64,000 nucleotides of DNA from Balanoglossus misakiensis (lineage: Eukaryota > Hemichordata): positions 6,076,001 through 6,140,000 of the forward strand of contig CM082588.2 in the NCBI GenBank assembly GCA_040954595.2. The letters are read 5' to 3'. Shown in pieces: positions 1-11,931 of this stretch. A model generated the notes under the pieces. That model was not told the origin of the DNA. It saw nothing but the letters and a program-made list of their open reading frames with translations, and made no database searches. The position numbers were made by a program, and so were the translations under genes. How positions within the stretch are numbered: the first letter of the stretch is position 1; the number at the start of each line of letters is the position of its first letter.

Positions 1-3000
1 TTAGTGTGCGACATCTCCTGGATACCTCGGCGGGACCAAGCTCAAGTCCCCGCCGAATTACAGAGACAAAGCGCTAAGTCTGGGTCCTCTAAGCAGGCGC
101 GGTATATAACGCATGGGAACAGGGGAAGGAAGGGTAGTTAGTGTGCGACATCTCCTGGATACCTCGGCGGGACCAAGCTCAAGTCCCCGCCGAATTACAG
201 AGACAAAGCGCTAAGTCTGGGTCCTCTAAGCAGGCGCGGTATATAACGCATGGGAACAGGGGAAGTAAGGGTAGTTAGTGTGCGACGTCTCCTGGCTATC
301 TCGGCGGGACAAAGCTCAAGTCCCCGCCGAATTAGAAAGACAAAGCGCTATCCTAAGTCTGTGTCATTTAAGCAGGCGCGGTATATAACGCATGGGAACA
401 GGTGAAGGGAGGGTAGTTAGTGTGCGACGTCTCCTGGCTACCTCGGCGGGACCAAGCTCAAGTCCCCGCTGAATTAGAAAGACAAAGCGCTAAGCATGTG
501 TCCTTTAAGCAGGCGCGGTATATAACGCATGGGAACAGGGGAAGGAGGGGCAGTTAGTGTGCGACGTCTCCTGGCTACCTCGGCGGGACCAAGCTCAAGT
601 CCCCGCCGAATTGGATAGACAAAGCGCCAAGTCTGTGTCCTTTAAGAAGGCGCGGTATATAACGCATGGGAACAGGGGAAGGAATGGTAGTTAGTGTGCG
701 ACGTCTCCTGGCTATCTCGGCGGGACCAAGCTCAAGTCCCCGCCGAATTAAAGAGACAATGCGCAAAGTCTGTGTCATTTAGGCAGGCGTAGTATATAAC
801 GCATGGGAACAGGGGAAGGAAGGGTAGTTAGTGTGCGACATCTCCTGGATACCTCGGCGGGACAAAGCTCAAGTCCCCGCCGAATTACAGAGACAAAGCG
901 CTAAGTCTGGGTCCTCTAAGCAGGCGCGGTATATAACGCATGGGAACATGGGAAGGAAGGGTAGTTAGTGTGCGACATCTCCTGGATACCTCGGCGGGAC
1001 CAAGCTCAAGTCCCCGCCGAATTAGAAAGACAAAGCGCTAAGTCTGTGTCCTCTAAGCAGGCGCGGTATATAACGCATGGGAACAGGGGAAGGAAGGGTA
1101 GTTAGTGTGCGACGTCTCCTGGCTATCTCGGCGGGACAAAGCTCAAGTCCCCGCCGAATTAGAAATACAAAGCGCTATCCTAAGTCTGTGTCATTTAAGC
1201 AGGCGCTGTATATAACGCATGGGAACAGGGGAAGGAAGGGCAGTTAGTTTGCGACGTCTCATGGCTACCTCGGCGGGACCAAGCTCAAGTCCCCGCCGAA
1301 TTACAGAGACAATGCACAAAGTCTGTGTCCTTTAAGCAGGCGCGGTATATAACGCATGGGAACAGGGGAAGGAAGGGTAGTTAGTGTGCGACGTCTCCTG
1401 GCTACCTCGGCGGGACCAAGCTCAAGTCCCCGCCGAATTAGAAAGACAAAGCGCTAAGTCTGTGTCCTTTAAGCAGGCGCGGTATATAATGCATGGGAAC
1501 AGGTGAAGGGAGGGTAGTTAGTGTGCGACGTCTCCTGGCTACCTCGGCGGGACCAAGCTTAAGTCCCCGCCGAATTGGAAAGGCAAAGCGCCAAGTCTGT
1601 GTCCTTTAAGCAGGCGCGGTATATAACGCATAGGAACAGGGGAAGGAAGGGTAGTTAGTGTGCGACGTCTCCTGGCTACCTCGGCGGGACCAAGCTCAAG
1701 TCCCCGCCGAATTACAGAGACAATGCACAAAGTCTGTGTCCTTTAAGCAGGCGCGGTATATAACGCATGGGAACAGGGGAAGGAAGGGTAGTTAGTGTGC
1801 GACGTCTCCTGGCTACCTCGGCGGGACCAAGCTCAAGTCCCCGCCGAATTTGAAAGGCAAAGCGCCAAGTCTGTGTCCTTAAAGCAGGCGCGGTATATAA
1901 CGCATGGGAACATGGGAAGGAAGGGTAGTTAGTGTGCGACATCTCCTGGATACCTCGGCGGGACCAAGCTCAAGTCCCCGCCGAATTAGAAAGACAAAGC
2001 GCTAAGTCTGTGTCCTCTAAGCAGGCGCGGTATATAACGCATGGGAACAGGGGAAGGAAGGGTAGTTAGTGTGCGACGTCTCCTGGCTATCTCGGCGGGA
2101 CAAAGCTCAAGTCCCCGCCGAATTAGAAATACAAAGCGCTATCCTAAGTCTGTGTCATTTAAGCAGGCGCTGTATATAACGCATGGGAACAGGGGAAGGA
2201 AGGGCAGTTAGTTTGCGACGTCTCATGGCTACCTCGGCGGGACCAAGCTCAAGTCCCCGCCGAATTACAGAGACAATGCACAAAGTCTGTGTCCTTTAAG
2301 CAGGCGCGGTATATAACGCATGGGAACAGGGGAAGGAAGGGTAGTTAGTGTGCGACGTCTCCTGGCTACCTCGGCGGGACCAAGCTCAAGTCCCCGCCGA
2401 ATTAGAAAGACAAAGCGCTAAGTCTGTGTCCTTTAAGCAGGCGCGGTATATAATGCATGGGAACAGGTGAAGGGAGGGTAGTTAGTGTGCGACGTCTCCT
2501 GGCTACCTCGGCGGGACCAAGCTTAAGTCCCCGCCGAATTGGAAAGGCAAAGCGCCAAGTCTGTGTCCTTTAAGCAGGCGCGGTATATAACGCATAGGAA
2601 CAGGGGAAGGAAGGGTAGTTAGTGTGCGACGTCTCCTGGCTACCTCGGCGGGACCAAGCTCAAGTCCCCGCCGAATTACAGAGACAATGCACAAAGTCTG
2701 TGTCCTTTAAGCAGGCGCGGTATATAACGCATGGGAACAGGGGAAGGAAGGGTAGTTAGTGTGCGACGTCTCCTGGCTACCTCGGCGGGACCAAGCTCAA
2801 GTCCCCGCCGAATTTGAAAGGCAAAGCGCCAAGTCTGTGTCCTTAAAGCAGGCGCGGTATATAACGCATAGGAACAGGGGAAGGAAGGGTAGATAGTGTG
2901 CGACGTCTCCTGGCTACCTCGGCGGGACCAAGCTCAAGTCCCCGCCGAATTAGAAAGACAAAGCGCTATCCTAAGTCTGTGTCATTTAAGCAGGCGCGGT

Positions 3001-6000
3001 ATATAACGCATGGGAACAGGGGAAGGAAGGGCAGCTAGTGTGCGACGTCTCCCGGCTACCTCGGCGGGACCAAGCTCAAGTCCCCGCCGAATAAGAAAGA
3101 CAAAGCGCTAAGTATGTGTCCTTTAAGCAAGCGCAGTATATAACGCATGGGAACAGGGGAAGTTAGGGTAGTTAGTGTGCGACGTCTCCTGGCTATCTCG
3201 GCGGGACAAAGCTCAAGTCCCCGCCGAATTAGAAATACAAAGCGCTATCCTAAGTCTGTGTCATTTAAGCAGGCGCTGTATATAACGCATGGGAACAGGG
3301 GAAGGAAGGGCAGTTAGTTTGCGACGTCTCATGGCTACCTCGGCGGGACCAAGCTCAAGTCCCCGCCGAATTACAGAGACAATGCACAAAGTCTGTGTCC
3401 TTTAAGCAGGCGCGGTATATAACGCATGGGAACAGGGGAAGGAAGGGTAGTTAGTGTGCGACGTCTCCTGGCTACCTCGGCGGGACCAAGCTCAAGTCCC
3501 CGCCGAATTAGAAAGACAAAGCGCTAAGTCTGTGTCCTTTAAGCAGGCGCGGTATATAATGCATGGGAACAGGTGAAGGGAGGGTAGTTAGTGTGCGACG
3601 TCTCCTGGCTACCTCGGCGGGACCAAGCTTAAGTCCCCGCCGAATTGGAAAGGCAAAGCGCCAAGTCTGTGTCCTTTAAGCAGGCGCGGTATATAACGCA
3701 TAGGAACAGGGGAAGGAAGGGTAGTTAGTGTGCGACGTCTCCTGGCTACCTCGGCGGGACCAAGCTCAAGTCCCCGCCGAATTAGAAAGACAAAGCGCTA
3801 AGTATGTGTCCTTTAAGCAGGCGCGGTATATAACGCATGGGAACAGGGGAAGGAAGGGTAGTTAGTGTGCGACGTCTCCTGGCTACCTCGGCGGGACCAA
3901 GCTCAAGTCCCCGCCGAATTTGAAAGACAAAGCGCCAAGTCTGTGTCCTTTAAGCAGGCGCGGTATATCACGCATGGGAACAGGGGAAGTAAGGGTAGTT
4001 AGTGTGCGACGTCTCCTGGCTATCTCGGCGGGACAAAGCTCAAGTCCCCGCCGAATTAGAAAGACAAAGCGCTATCCTAAGTCTGTGTCATTTAAGCAGG
4101 CGCGGTATATAACGCATGGGAACAGGTGAAGGGAGGGTAGTTAGTGTGCGACGTCTCCTGGCTACCTCGGCGGGACCAAGCTCAAGTCCCCGCCGAATTA
4201 GAAAGACAAAGCGCTAAGTATGTGTCCTTTAAGCAGGCGCGGTATATAACGCATGGGAACAGGGGAAGGAGGGGCAGTTAGTGTGCGACGTCTCCTGGCT
4301 ACCTCGGCGGGACCAAGCTCAAGTCCCCGCCGAATTGGATAGACAAAGCGCCAAGTCTGTGTCCTTTAAGAAGGCGCGGTATATAACGCATGGGAACAGG
4401 GGAAGGAATGGTAGTTAGTGTGCGACGTCTCCTGGCTATCTCGGCGGGACCAAGCTCAAGTCCCTGCCGAATTACAGAGACAATGCGCAAAGTCTGTGTC
4501 ATTTAGGCAGGCGTAGTATATAACGCATGGGAACAGGGGAAGGAAGGGTAGTTAGTGTGCGACATCTCCTGGATACCTCGGCGGGACAAAGCTCAAGTCC
4601 CCGCCGAATTACAGAGACAATGCACAAAGTCTGTGTCCTTTAAGCAGGCGCGGTATATAACGCATGGGAACAGGGGAAGGAAGGGTAGTTAGTGTGCGAC
4701 ATCTCCTGGATACCTCGGCGGGACCAAGCTCAAGTCCCCGCCGAATTAGAAAGACAAAGCGCTAAGTCTGGGTCCTCTAAGCAGGCGCGGTATATAACGC
4801 ATGGGAACAGGGGAAGGAAGGGTAGTTAGTGTGCGACGTCTCCTGGCTATCTCGGCGGGACAAAGCTCAAGTCCCCGCCGAATTAGAAATACAAAGCGCT
4901 ATCCTAAGTCTGTGTCATTTAAGCAGGCGCTGTATATAACGCATGGGAACAGGGGAAGGAAGGGCAGTTAGTTTGCGACGTCTCATGGCTACCTCGGCGG
5001 GACCAAGCTCAAGTCCCCGCCGAATTACAGAGACAATGCACAAAGTCTGTGTCCTTTAAGCAGGCGCGGTATATAACGCATGGGAACAGGGGAAGGAAGG
5101 GTAGTTAGTGTGCGACGTCTCCTGGCTACCTCGGCGGGACCAAGCTCAAGTCCCCGCCGAATTAGAAAGACAAAGCGCTAAGTCTGTGTCCTTTAAGCAG
5201 GCGCGGTATATAATGCATGGGAACAGGTGAAGGGAGGGTAGTTAGTGTGCGACGTCTCCTGGCTACCTCGGCGGGACCAAGCTTAAGTCCCCGCCGAATT
5301 GGAAAGGCAAAGCGCCAAGTCTGTGTCCTTTAAGCAGGCGCGGTATATAACGCATAGGAACAGGGGAAGGAAGGGTAGTTAGTGTGCGACGTCTCCTGGC
5401 TACCTCGGCGGGACCAAGCTCAAGTCCCCGCCGAATTACAGAGACAATGCACAAAGTCTGTGTCCTTTAAGCAGGCGCGGTATATAACGCATGGGAACAG
5501 GGGAAGGAAGGGTAGTTAGTGTGCGACGTCTCCTGGCTACCTCGGCGGGACCAAGCTCAAGTCCCCGCCGAATTTGAAAGACAAAGCGCCAAGTCTGTGT
5601 CCTTAAAGCAGGCGCGGTATATAACGCATAGGAACAGGGGAAGGAAGGGTAGATAGTGTGCGACGTCTCCTGGCTACCTCGGCGGGACCAAGCTCAAGTC
5701 CCCGCCGAATTAGAAAGACAAAGCGCTAAGTATGTGTCCTTTAAGCAGGCGCGGTATATAAAGCATGGGAACAGGGGAAGGAGGGGCAGTTAGTGTGCGA
5801 CGTCTCCTGGCTACCTCGGCGGGACCAAGATCAAGTCCCCGCCGAATTGGATAGACAAAGCGCTAAGTCTGTGTCATTTAAGCAGGCGTAGTATATAACG
5901 CATGGGAACAGGGGAAGGAAGGGTAGTTAGTGTGCGACATCTCCTGGATACCTCGGCGGGACCAAGCTCAAGTCCCCGCCGAATTACAGAGACAAAGCGC

Positions 6001-9000
6001 TAAGTCTGGGTCCTCTAAGCAGGCGCGGTATATAACGCATGGGAACAGGGGAAGGAAGGGTAGTTAGTGTGCGACATCTCCTGGATACCTCGGCGGGACC
6101 AAGCTCAAGTCCCCGCCGAATTACAGAGACAAAGCGCTAAGTCTGGGTCCTCTAAGCAGGCGCGGTATATAACGCATGGGAACAGGGGAAGTAAGGGTAG
6201 TTAGTGTGCGACGTCTCCTGGCTATCTCGGCGGGACAAAGCTCAAGTCCCCGCCGAATTAGAAAGACAAAGCGCTATCCTAAGTCTGTGTCATTTAAGCA
6301 GGCGCGGTATATAACGCATGGGAACAGGTGAAGGGAGGGTAGTTAGTGTGCGACGTCTCCTGGCTACCTCGGCGGGACCAAGCTCAAGTCCCCGCTGAAT
6401 TAGAAAGACAAAGCGCTAAGCATGTGTCCTTTAAGCAGGCGCGGTATATAACGCATGGGAACAGGGGAAGGAGGGGCAGTTAGTGTGCGACGTCTCCTGG
6501 CTACCTCGGCGGGACCAAGCTCAAGTCCCCGCCGAATTGGATAGACAAAGCGCCAAGTCTGTGTCCTTTAAGAAGGCGCGGTATATAACGCATGGGAACA
6601 GGGGAAGGAATGGTAGTTAGTGTGCGACGTCTCCTGGCTATCTCGGCGGGACCAAGCTCAAGTCCCCGCCGAATTAAAGAGACAATGCGCAAAGTCTGTG
6701 TCATTTAGGCAGGCGTAGTATATAACGCATGGGAACAGGGGAAGGAAGGGTAGTTAGTGTGCGACATCTCCTGGATACCTCGGCGGGACAAAGCTCAAGT
6801 CCCCGCCGAATTACAGAGACAAAGCGCTAAGTCTGGGTCCTCTAAGCAGGCGCGGTATATAACGCATGGGAACATGGGAAGGAAGGGTAGTTAGTGTGCG
6901 ACATCTCCTGGATACCTCGGCGGGACCAAGCTCAAGTCCCCGCCGAATTAGAAAGACAAAGCGCTAAGTCTGTGTCCTCTAAGCAGGCGCGGTATATAAC
7001 GCATGGGAACAGGGGAAGGAAGGGTAGTTAGTGTGCGACGTCTCCTGGCTATCTCGGCGGGACAAAGCTCAAGTCCCCGCCGAATTAGAAATACAAAGCG
7101 CTATCCTAAGTCTGTGTCATTTAAGCAGGCGCTGTATATAACGCATGGGAACAGGGGAAGGAAGGGCAGTTAGTTTGCGACGTCTCATGGCTACCTCGGC
7201 GGGACCAAGCTCAAGTCCCCGCCGAATTACAGAGACAATGCACAAAGTCTGTGTCCTTTAAGCAGGCGCGGTATATAACGCATGGGAACAGGGGAAGGAA
7301 GGGTAGTTAGTGTGCGACGTCTCCTGGCTACCTCGGCGGGACCAAGCTCAAGTCCCCGCCGAATTAGAAAGACAAAGCGCTAAGTCTGTGTCCTTTAAGC
7401 AGGCGCGGTATATAATGCATGGGAACAGGTGAAGGGAGGGTAGTTAGTGTGCGACGTCTCCTGGCTACCTCGGCGGGACCAAGCTTAAGTCCCCGCCGAA
7501 TTGGAAAGGCAAAGCGCCAAGTCTGTGTCCTTTAAGCAGGCGCGGTATATAACGCATAGGAACAGGGGAAGGAAGGGTAGTTAGTGTGCGACGTCTCCTG
7601 GCTACCTCGGCGGGACCAAGCTCAAGTCCCCGCCGAATTACAGAGACAATGCACAAAGTCTGTGTCCTTTAAGCAGGCGCGGTATATAACGCATGGGAAC
7701 AGGGGAAGGAAGGGTAGTTAGTGTGCGACGTCTCCTGGCTACCTCGGCGGGACCAAGCTCAAGTCCCCGCCGAATTTGAAAGGCAAAGCGCCAAGTCTGT
7801 GTCCTTAAAGCAGGCGCGGTATATAACGCATAGGAACAGGGGAAGGAAGGGTAGATAGTGTGCGACGTCTCCTGGCTACCTCGGCGGGACCAAGCTCAAG
7901 TCCCCGCCGAATTAGAAAGACAAAGCGCTAAGTATGTGTCCTTTAAGCAGGCGCGGTATATAACGCATGGGAACAGGGGAAGGAGGGGCAGTTAGTGTGC
8001 GACGTCTCCTGGCTACCTCGGCGGGACCAAGATCAAGTCCCCGCCGAATTGGATAGACAAAGCGCTAAGTCTGTGTCATTTAAGCAGGCGTAGTATATAA
8101 CGCATGGGAACAGGGGAAGGAAGGGTAGTTAGTGTGCGACATCTCCTGGATACCTCGGCGGGACCAAGCTCAAGTCCCCGCCGAATTACAGAGACAAAGC
8201 GCTAAGTCTGGGTCCTCTAAGCAGGCGCGGTATATAACGCATGGGAACAGGGGAAGAAAGGGTAGTTAGTGTGCGACATCTCCTGGATACCTCGGCGGGA
8301 CCAAGCTCAAGTCCCCGCCGAATTACAGAGACAAAGCGCTAAGTCTGGGTCCTCTAAGCAGGCGCGGTATATAACGCATGGGAACAGGGGAAGGAAGGGT
8401 AGTTAGTGTGCGACGTCTCCTGGCTACCTCGGCGGGACCAAGCTCATGTCCCCGCCGAATTGGAAACACAAAGCGCCAAGTCTGTGTCCTTTAAGCAGGC
8501 GCGGTATATAACGCATAGGAACAGGGGAAGGAAGGGTAGTTAGTGTGCGACGTCTTCTGGCTACCTCGGCGGGGCCAAGCTCAAGTCCCCGCCGAATTAG
8601 AAAGACAAAGCGCTAAGTCTGTGTTCTTTAAGCAGGCGCGGTATATAACGCATGGGAACAGGGGAAGGAAGTGTAATTATTGTGCGACGTCTCCTGGCTA
8701 CCTCGGCGGGACCAAGCTCAAGTCCCCGCCGAATTAGAAAGACAAAGCGCTATCCTAAGTCTGTGTCATTTAAGCAGGCGCGGTATATAACGCATGGGAA
8801 CAGGGGAAGGTAGTGCAGTTAGTGTGCGACGTCTCATGGCTACCTCGGCGGGACCAAGCTCAAGTCCCCGCCGAATTAGAAAGACAAAGCGCTAAGTATG
8901 TGTCCTCTAAGCAGGCGCGGTATATAACGCATGGGAACAGGGGAAGGAAGGGTAGTTAGTGTGCGACGTCTCCTGGCTACCTCGGCGGGACCAAGCTCAT

Positions 9001-11036
9001 GTCCCCGCCGAATTGGAAACGCAAAGCGCCAAGTCTGTGTCCTTTAAGCAGGCGCGGTATATAACGCATAGGAACAGGGGAAGGAAGGGTAGTTAGTGTG
9101 CGACGTCTCCTGGCTACCTCGGCGGGACCAAGCTCAAGTCCCCGCCGAATTAGAAAGACAAAGCGCTAAGTCTGTGTCCTTTAAGCAGGCGCGGTATATA
9201 ACGCATGGGAAAAGGGGAAGTAAGGGTAGTAAGTGTGCGACGTCTCCTGGCTATCTCGGCGGGACAAAGCTCAAGTCCCCGCCGAATTAGAAAGACAAAG
9301 CGCTATCCTAAGTCTGTGTCATTTAAGCAGGCGCGGTATATAACGCATGGAAACAGGTGAAGGGAGGGTAGTTAGTGTGCGACGTCTCATGGCTACCTCG
9401 GCGGGACCAAGCTCAAGTCCCCGCCGAATTTGAAAGACAAAGCGCCAAGTCTGTGTCCTTAAAGCAGGCACGGTATATAACGCATAGGAACAGGGGAAGG
9501 AAGGGTAGATAGTGTGCGACGTCTCCTGGCTACCTCGGCGGGACCAAGCTCAAGTCCCCGCCGAATTAGAAAGACAAAGCGCTAAGTATGTGTCCTTTAA
9601 GCAGGCGCGGTATATAACGCATGGGAACAGGGGAAGGAGGGGCAGTTAGTGTGCGACGTCTCCTGGCTACCTCGGCGGGACCAAGCTCAAGTCCCCGCCG
9701 AATTGGATAGACAAAGCGCCAAGTCTGTGTCCTTTAAGAAGGCGCGGTACATTGTATATAACGCATGGGAACAGGGGAAGGAATGGTAGTTAGTGTGCGA
9801 CGTCTCCTGGCTATCTCGGCGGGACCAAGCTCAAGTCCCCGCCGAATTACAGAGACAATGCGCAAAGTCTGTGTCATTTAGGCAGGCGTAGTATATAACG
9901 CATGGGAACAGGGGAAGGAAGGGTAGTTAGTGTGCGACATCTCCTGGATACCTCGGCGGGACAAAGCTCAAGTCCCCGCCGAATTACAGAGACAAAGCGC
10001 TAAGTCTGGGTCCTCTAAGCAGGCGCGGTATATAACGCATGGGAACAGGGGAAGGAAGGGTAGTTAGTGTGCGACATCTCCTGGATACCTCGGCGGGACC
10101 AAGCTCAAGTCCCCGCCGAATTAGAAAGACAAAGCGCTAAGTCTGTGTCCTCTAAGCAGGCGCGGTATATAACGCATGGGAACAGGGGAAGGAAGGGTAG
10201 TTAGTGTGCGACGTCTCCTGGCTACCTCGGCGGGGCCAAGCTCAAGTCCCCGCCGAATTAGAAAGACAAAGCGCTAAGTCTGTGTCCTTTAAGCAGGCGC
10301 GGTATATAACGCATGGGAACAGAGGAAGTAAGGGTAGATAGTGTGCGACGTCTCCTGGCTACCTCGGCGGGACAAAGCTCAAGTCCCCGCCGAATTAGAA
10401 AGACAAAGCGCTATCCTAAGTCTGTGTCATTTAAGCAGGCGCGGTATATAACGCATGGGAACAGGGGAAGGTAGGGCAGTTAGTGCGCGACGTCTCATGG
10501 CTACCTCGGCGGGACCAAGCTGAAGTCCCCGCCGAATTTGAAAGACAAAGCGCCAAGTCTGTGTCCTTAAAGCAGGCGCGGTATATAACGCATAGGAACA
10601 GGGGAAGGAAGGGTAGATAGTGTGCGACGTCTCCTGGCTACCTCGGCGGGACCAAGCTCAAGTTCCCGCCGAATTAGAAAGACAAAGCGCTAAGTCGGTG
10701 TCCTCTAAGCAGGCGCGGTATATAACGCATGGGAACAGGGGAAGGTAGGGTAGTTAGTGTGCGACGTCTCCTGGCTACCTCGGCGGGACCAAGCTCATGT
10801 CCCCGCCGAATTGGAAACACAAAGCGCCAAGTCTGTGTCCTTTAAGCAGGCGCGGTATATAACGCATAGGAACAGGGGAAGGAAGGGCAGTTAGTGTGCG
10901 ACGTCTCCTGGCTACCTCGGCTGGACCAAGCTCAAGTCCCCGCCGAATTAGAAAGACAAAGAGCTACGTCTGTGTCCTTTAAGCAGGCGCGGTATATAAC
11001 GCATGGGAACAGGGGAAGGAAGGGCAGTTAGTGGGA
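1..11036. repeat. 137-bp satellite array, about 80 copies, continuing past the left edge
   Basis: Head-to-tail units of 137 bp, or 141 bp in a variant with an extra ATCC after GCGCT. Each unit holds a near-perfect inverted repeat (TCGGCGGGAC, 9-nt spacer, GTCCCCGCCGA), then a variable AT-richer stretch, then GGTATATAACGCATGGGAAC. Variants are shuffled in blocks. Positions 942-1905 recur directly as 1906-2869 (964 bp, seven units). Positions 1-1905 recur at 5927-7831 with no difference at the points I compared. One unit near 9748 carries a short insertion before TATATAA. The consensus has no run of four T on either strand, so it does not look like a Pol III gene cluster. The short minus-strand frames repeating through it are repeat artefacts. 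I recognise no family. Confidence 0.97.
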
Positions 11037-11140
11037 GAGTAGTGGTCTGCCACACACTTCCACTGGATATTTAGCATGTGGGCGTACCACGCAGGCTTCC
11101 GAGGGCGCGGTTCGGCCCTGGCCCCGCCGAGTTAAAAGAG
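11037..11140. repeat. Degenerate terminal satellite unit
   Basis: The array ends abruptly near 11036. The next 100 bp keeps only faint similarity, mainly GCCCCGCCGAGTTAAAAGAG near 11120, which resembles the right arm of the unit's inverted repeat and the following AATTAGAAAG. This is probably a decayed edge unit; chance similarity is not excluded. Confidence 0.4.
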
Positions 11141-11931
11141 ATTCACCAGAATTCAAACCATCACTAGTGCTTGTACCAATACCCTTTTATGTAGAACATT
11201 ACAGCAGATTTCTGAATTACAGCTGATTTCAAAATTCAATTCCCATGGCACAATTTATGAATTAAATAAAACTATGAATAAATAATAGATAAATGACCTT
11301 CACTATGCAAGCTCCAATTATGTAATAATCAAAATCATCATTCGATATTTTGAAAGCAAATCGTTGAAGAGCTAGTAGCTTAAACGTTGGCTTTTTTCTC
11401 GCTATATTTTTTATATATGATCTGTGGTTTCATGTTCTACTCTGTAGACATAAAGCATTGTTGAGTTTATACATTTTTTAACACAGGACCTTTGTTGTAA
11501 TCAGCGTTGTTATTGTTAAAAATTGAATTCAAGTCCTGACTGGAATTTGTTAACAATGTCAATGACAACGGTCGTTAATCATCATATGCACGCTTTGTTG
11601 AGAAGTTAAAGACCGGACATTTCACAAAGCCATCCAAAATAGAACAAGAAACCGCAGTTTATATGGATGAGAAATGTACCGACAAATAGCCTACAGTTTA
11701 AAGAGGGACTGCGGCTGTGATGAAGAGAAAGAACAAAGGGTCTATAATAGCATGATTTTTGCGGTGTTTGGCAGTAATTAAACTTGCTTGTTTTGAAAAT
11801 ACAGTAAAGATGTACAGAACGCCAAAGAAATTTAGTATGAACGTGTTTATCTAGGATTTTGATAGAAGAGACTGGATGAACACTAGTCTGTAGTTGTGCC
11901 TATCTACGCTGAGTATGGTCACAGTCCGTTA
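11141..11931. other. Intergenic, 3' flank of dioxygenase gene A
   Basis: AT-rich single-copy sequence between the satellite and the stop codon of gene A. I see no exon, RNA gene or element here. It must contain the 3' untranslated region of gene A, but I could not place a convincing polyadenylation signal. Confidence 0.6.

Noticed and set aside
575-9290. Repeated 63-76-codon frames on both strands in the satellite as possible peptide genes
   Set aside because: They exist only because the 137-bp unit lacks stops in one frame; they start at alternative codons in several copies, and their ends follow the repeat phase.
1-11036. Satellite as a CRISPR array, 5S rRNA or tRNA gene cluster
   Set aside because: Units are 137 bp, not short repeats with unique spacers. 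No 5S or tRNA box A/B sequence is present and there is no T4 terminator.
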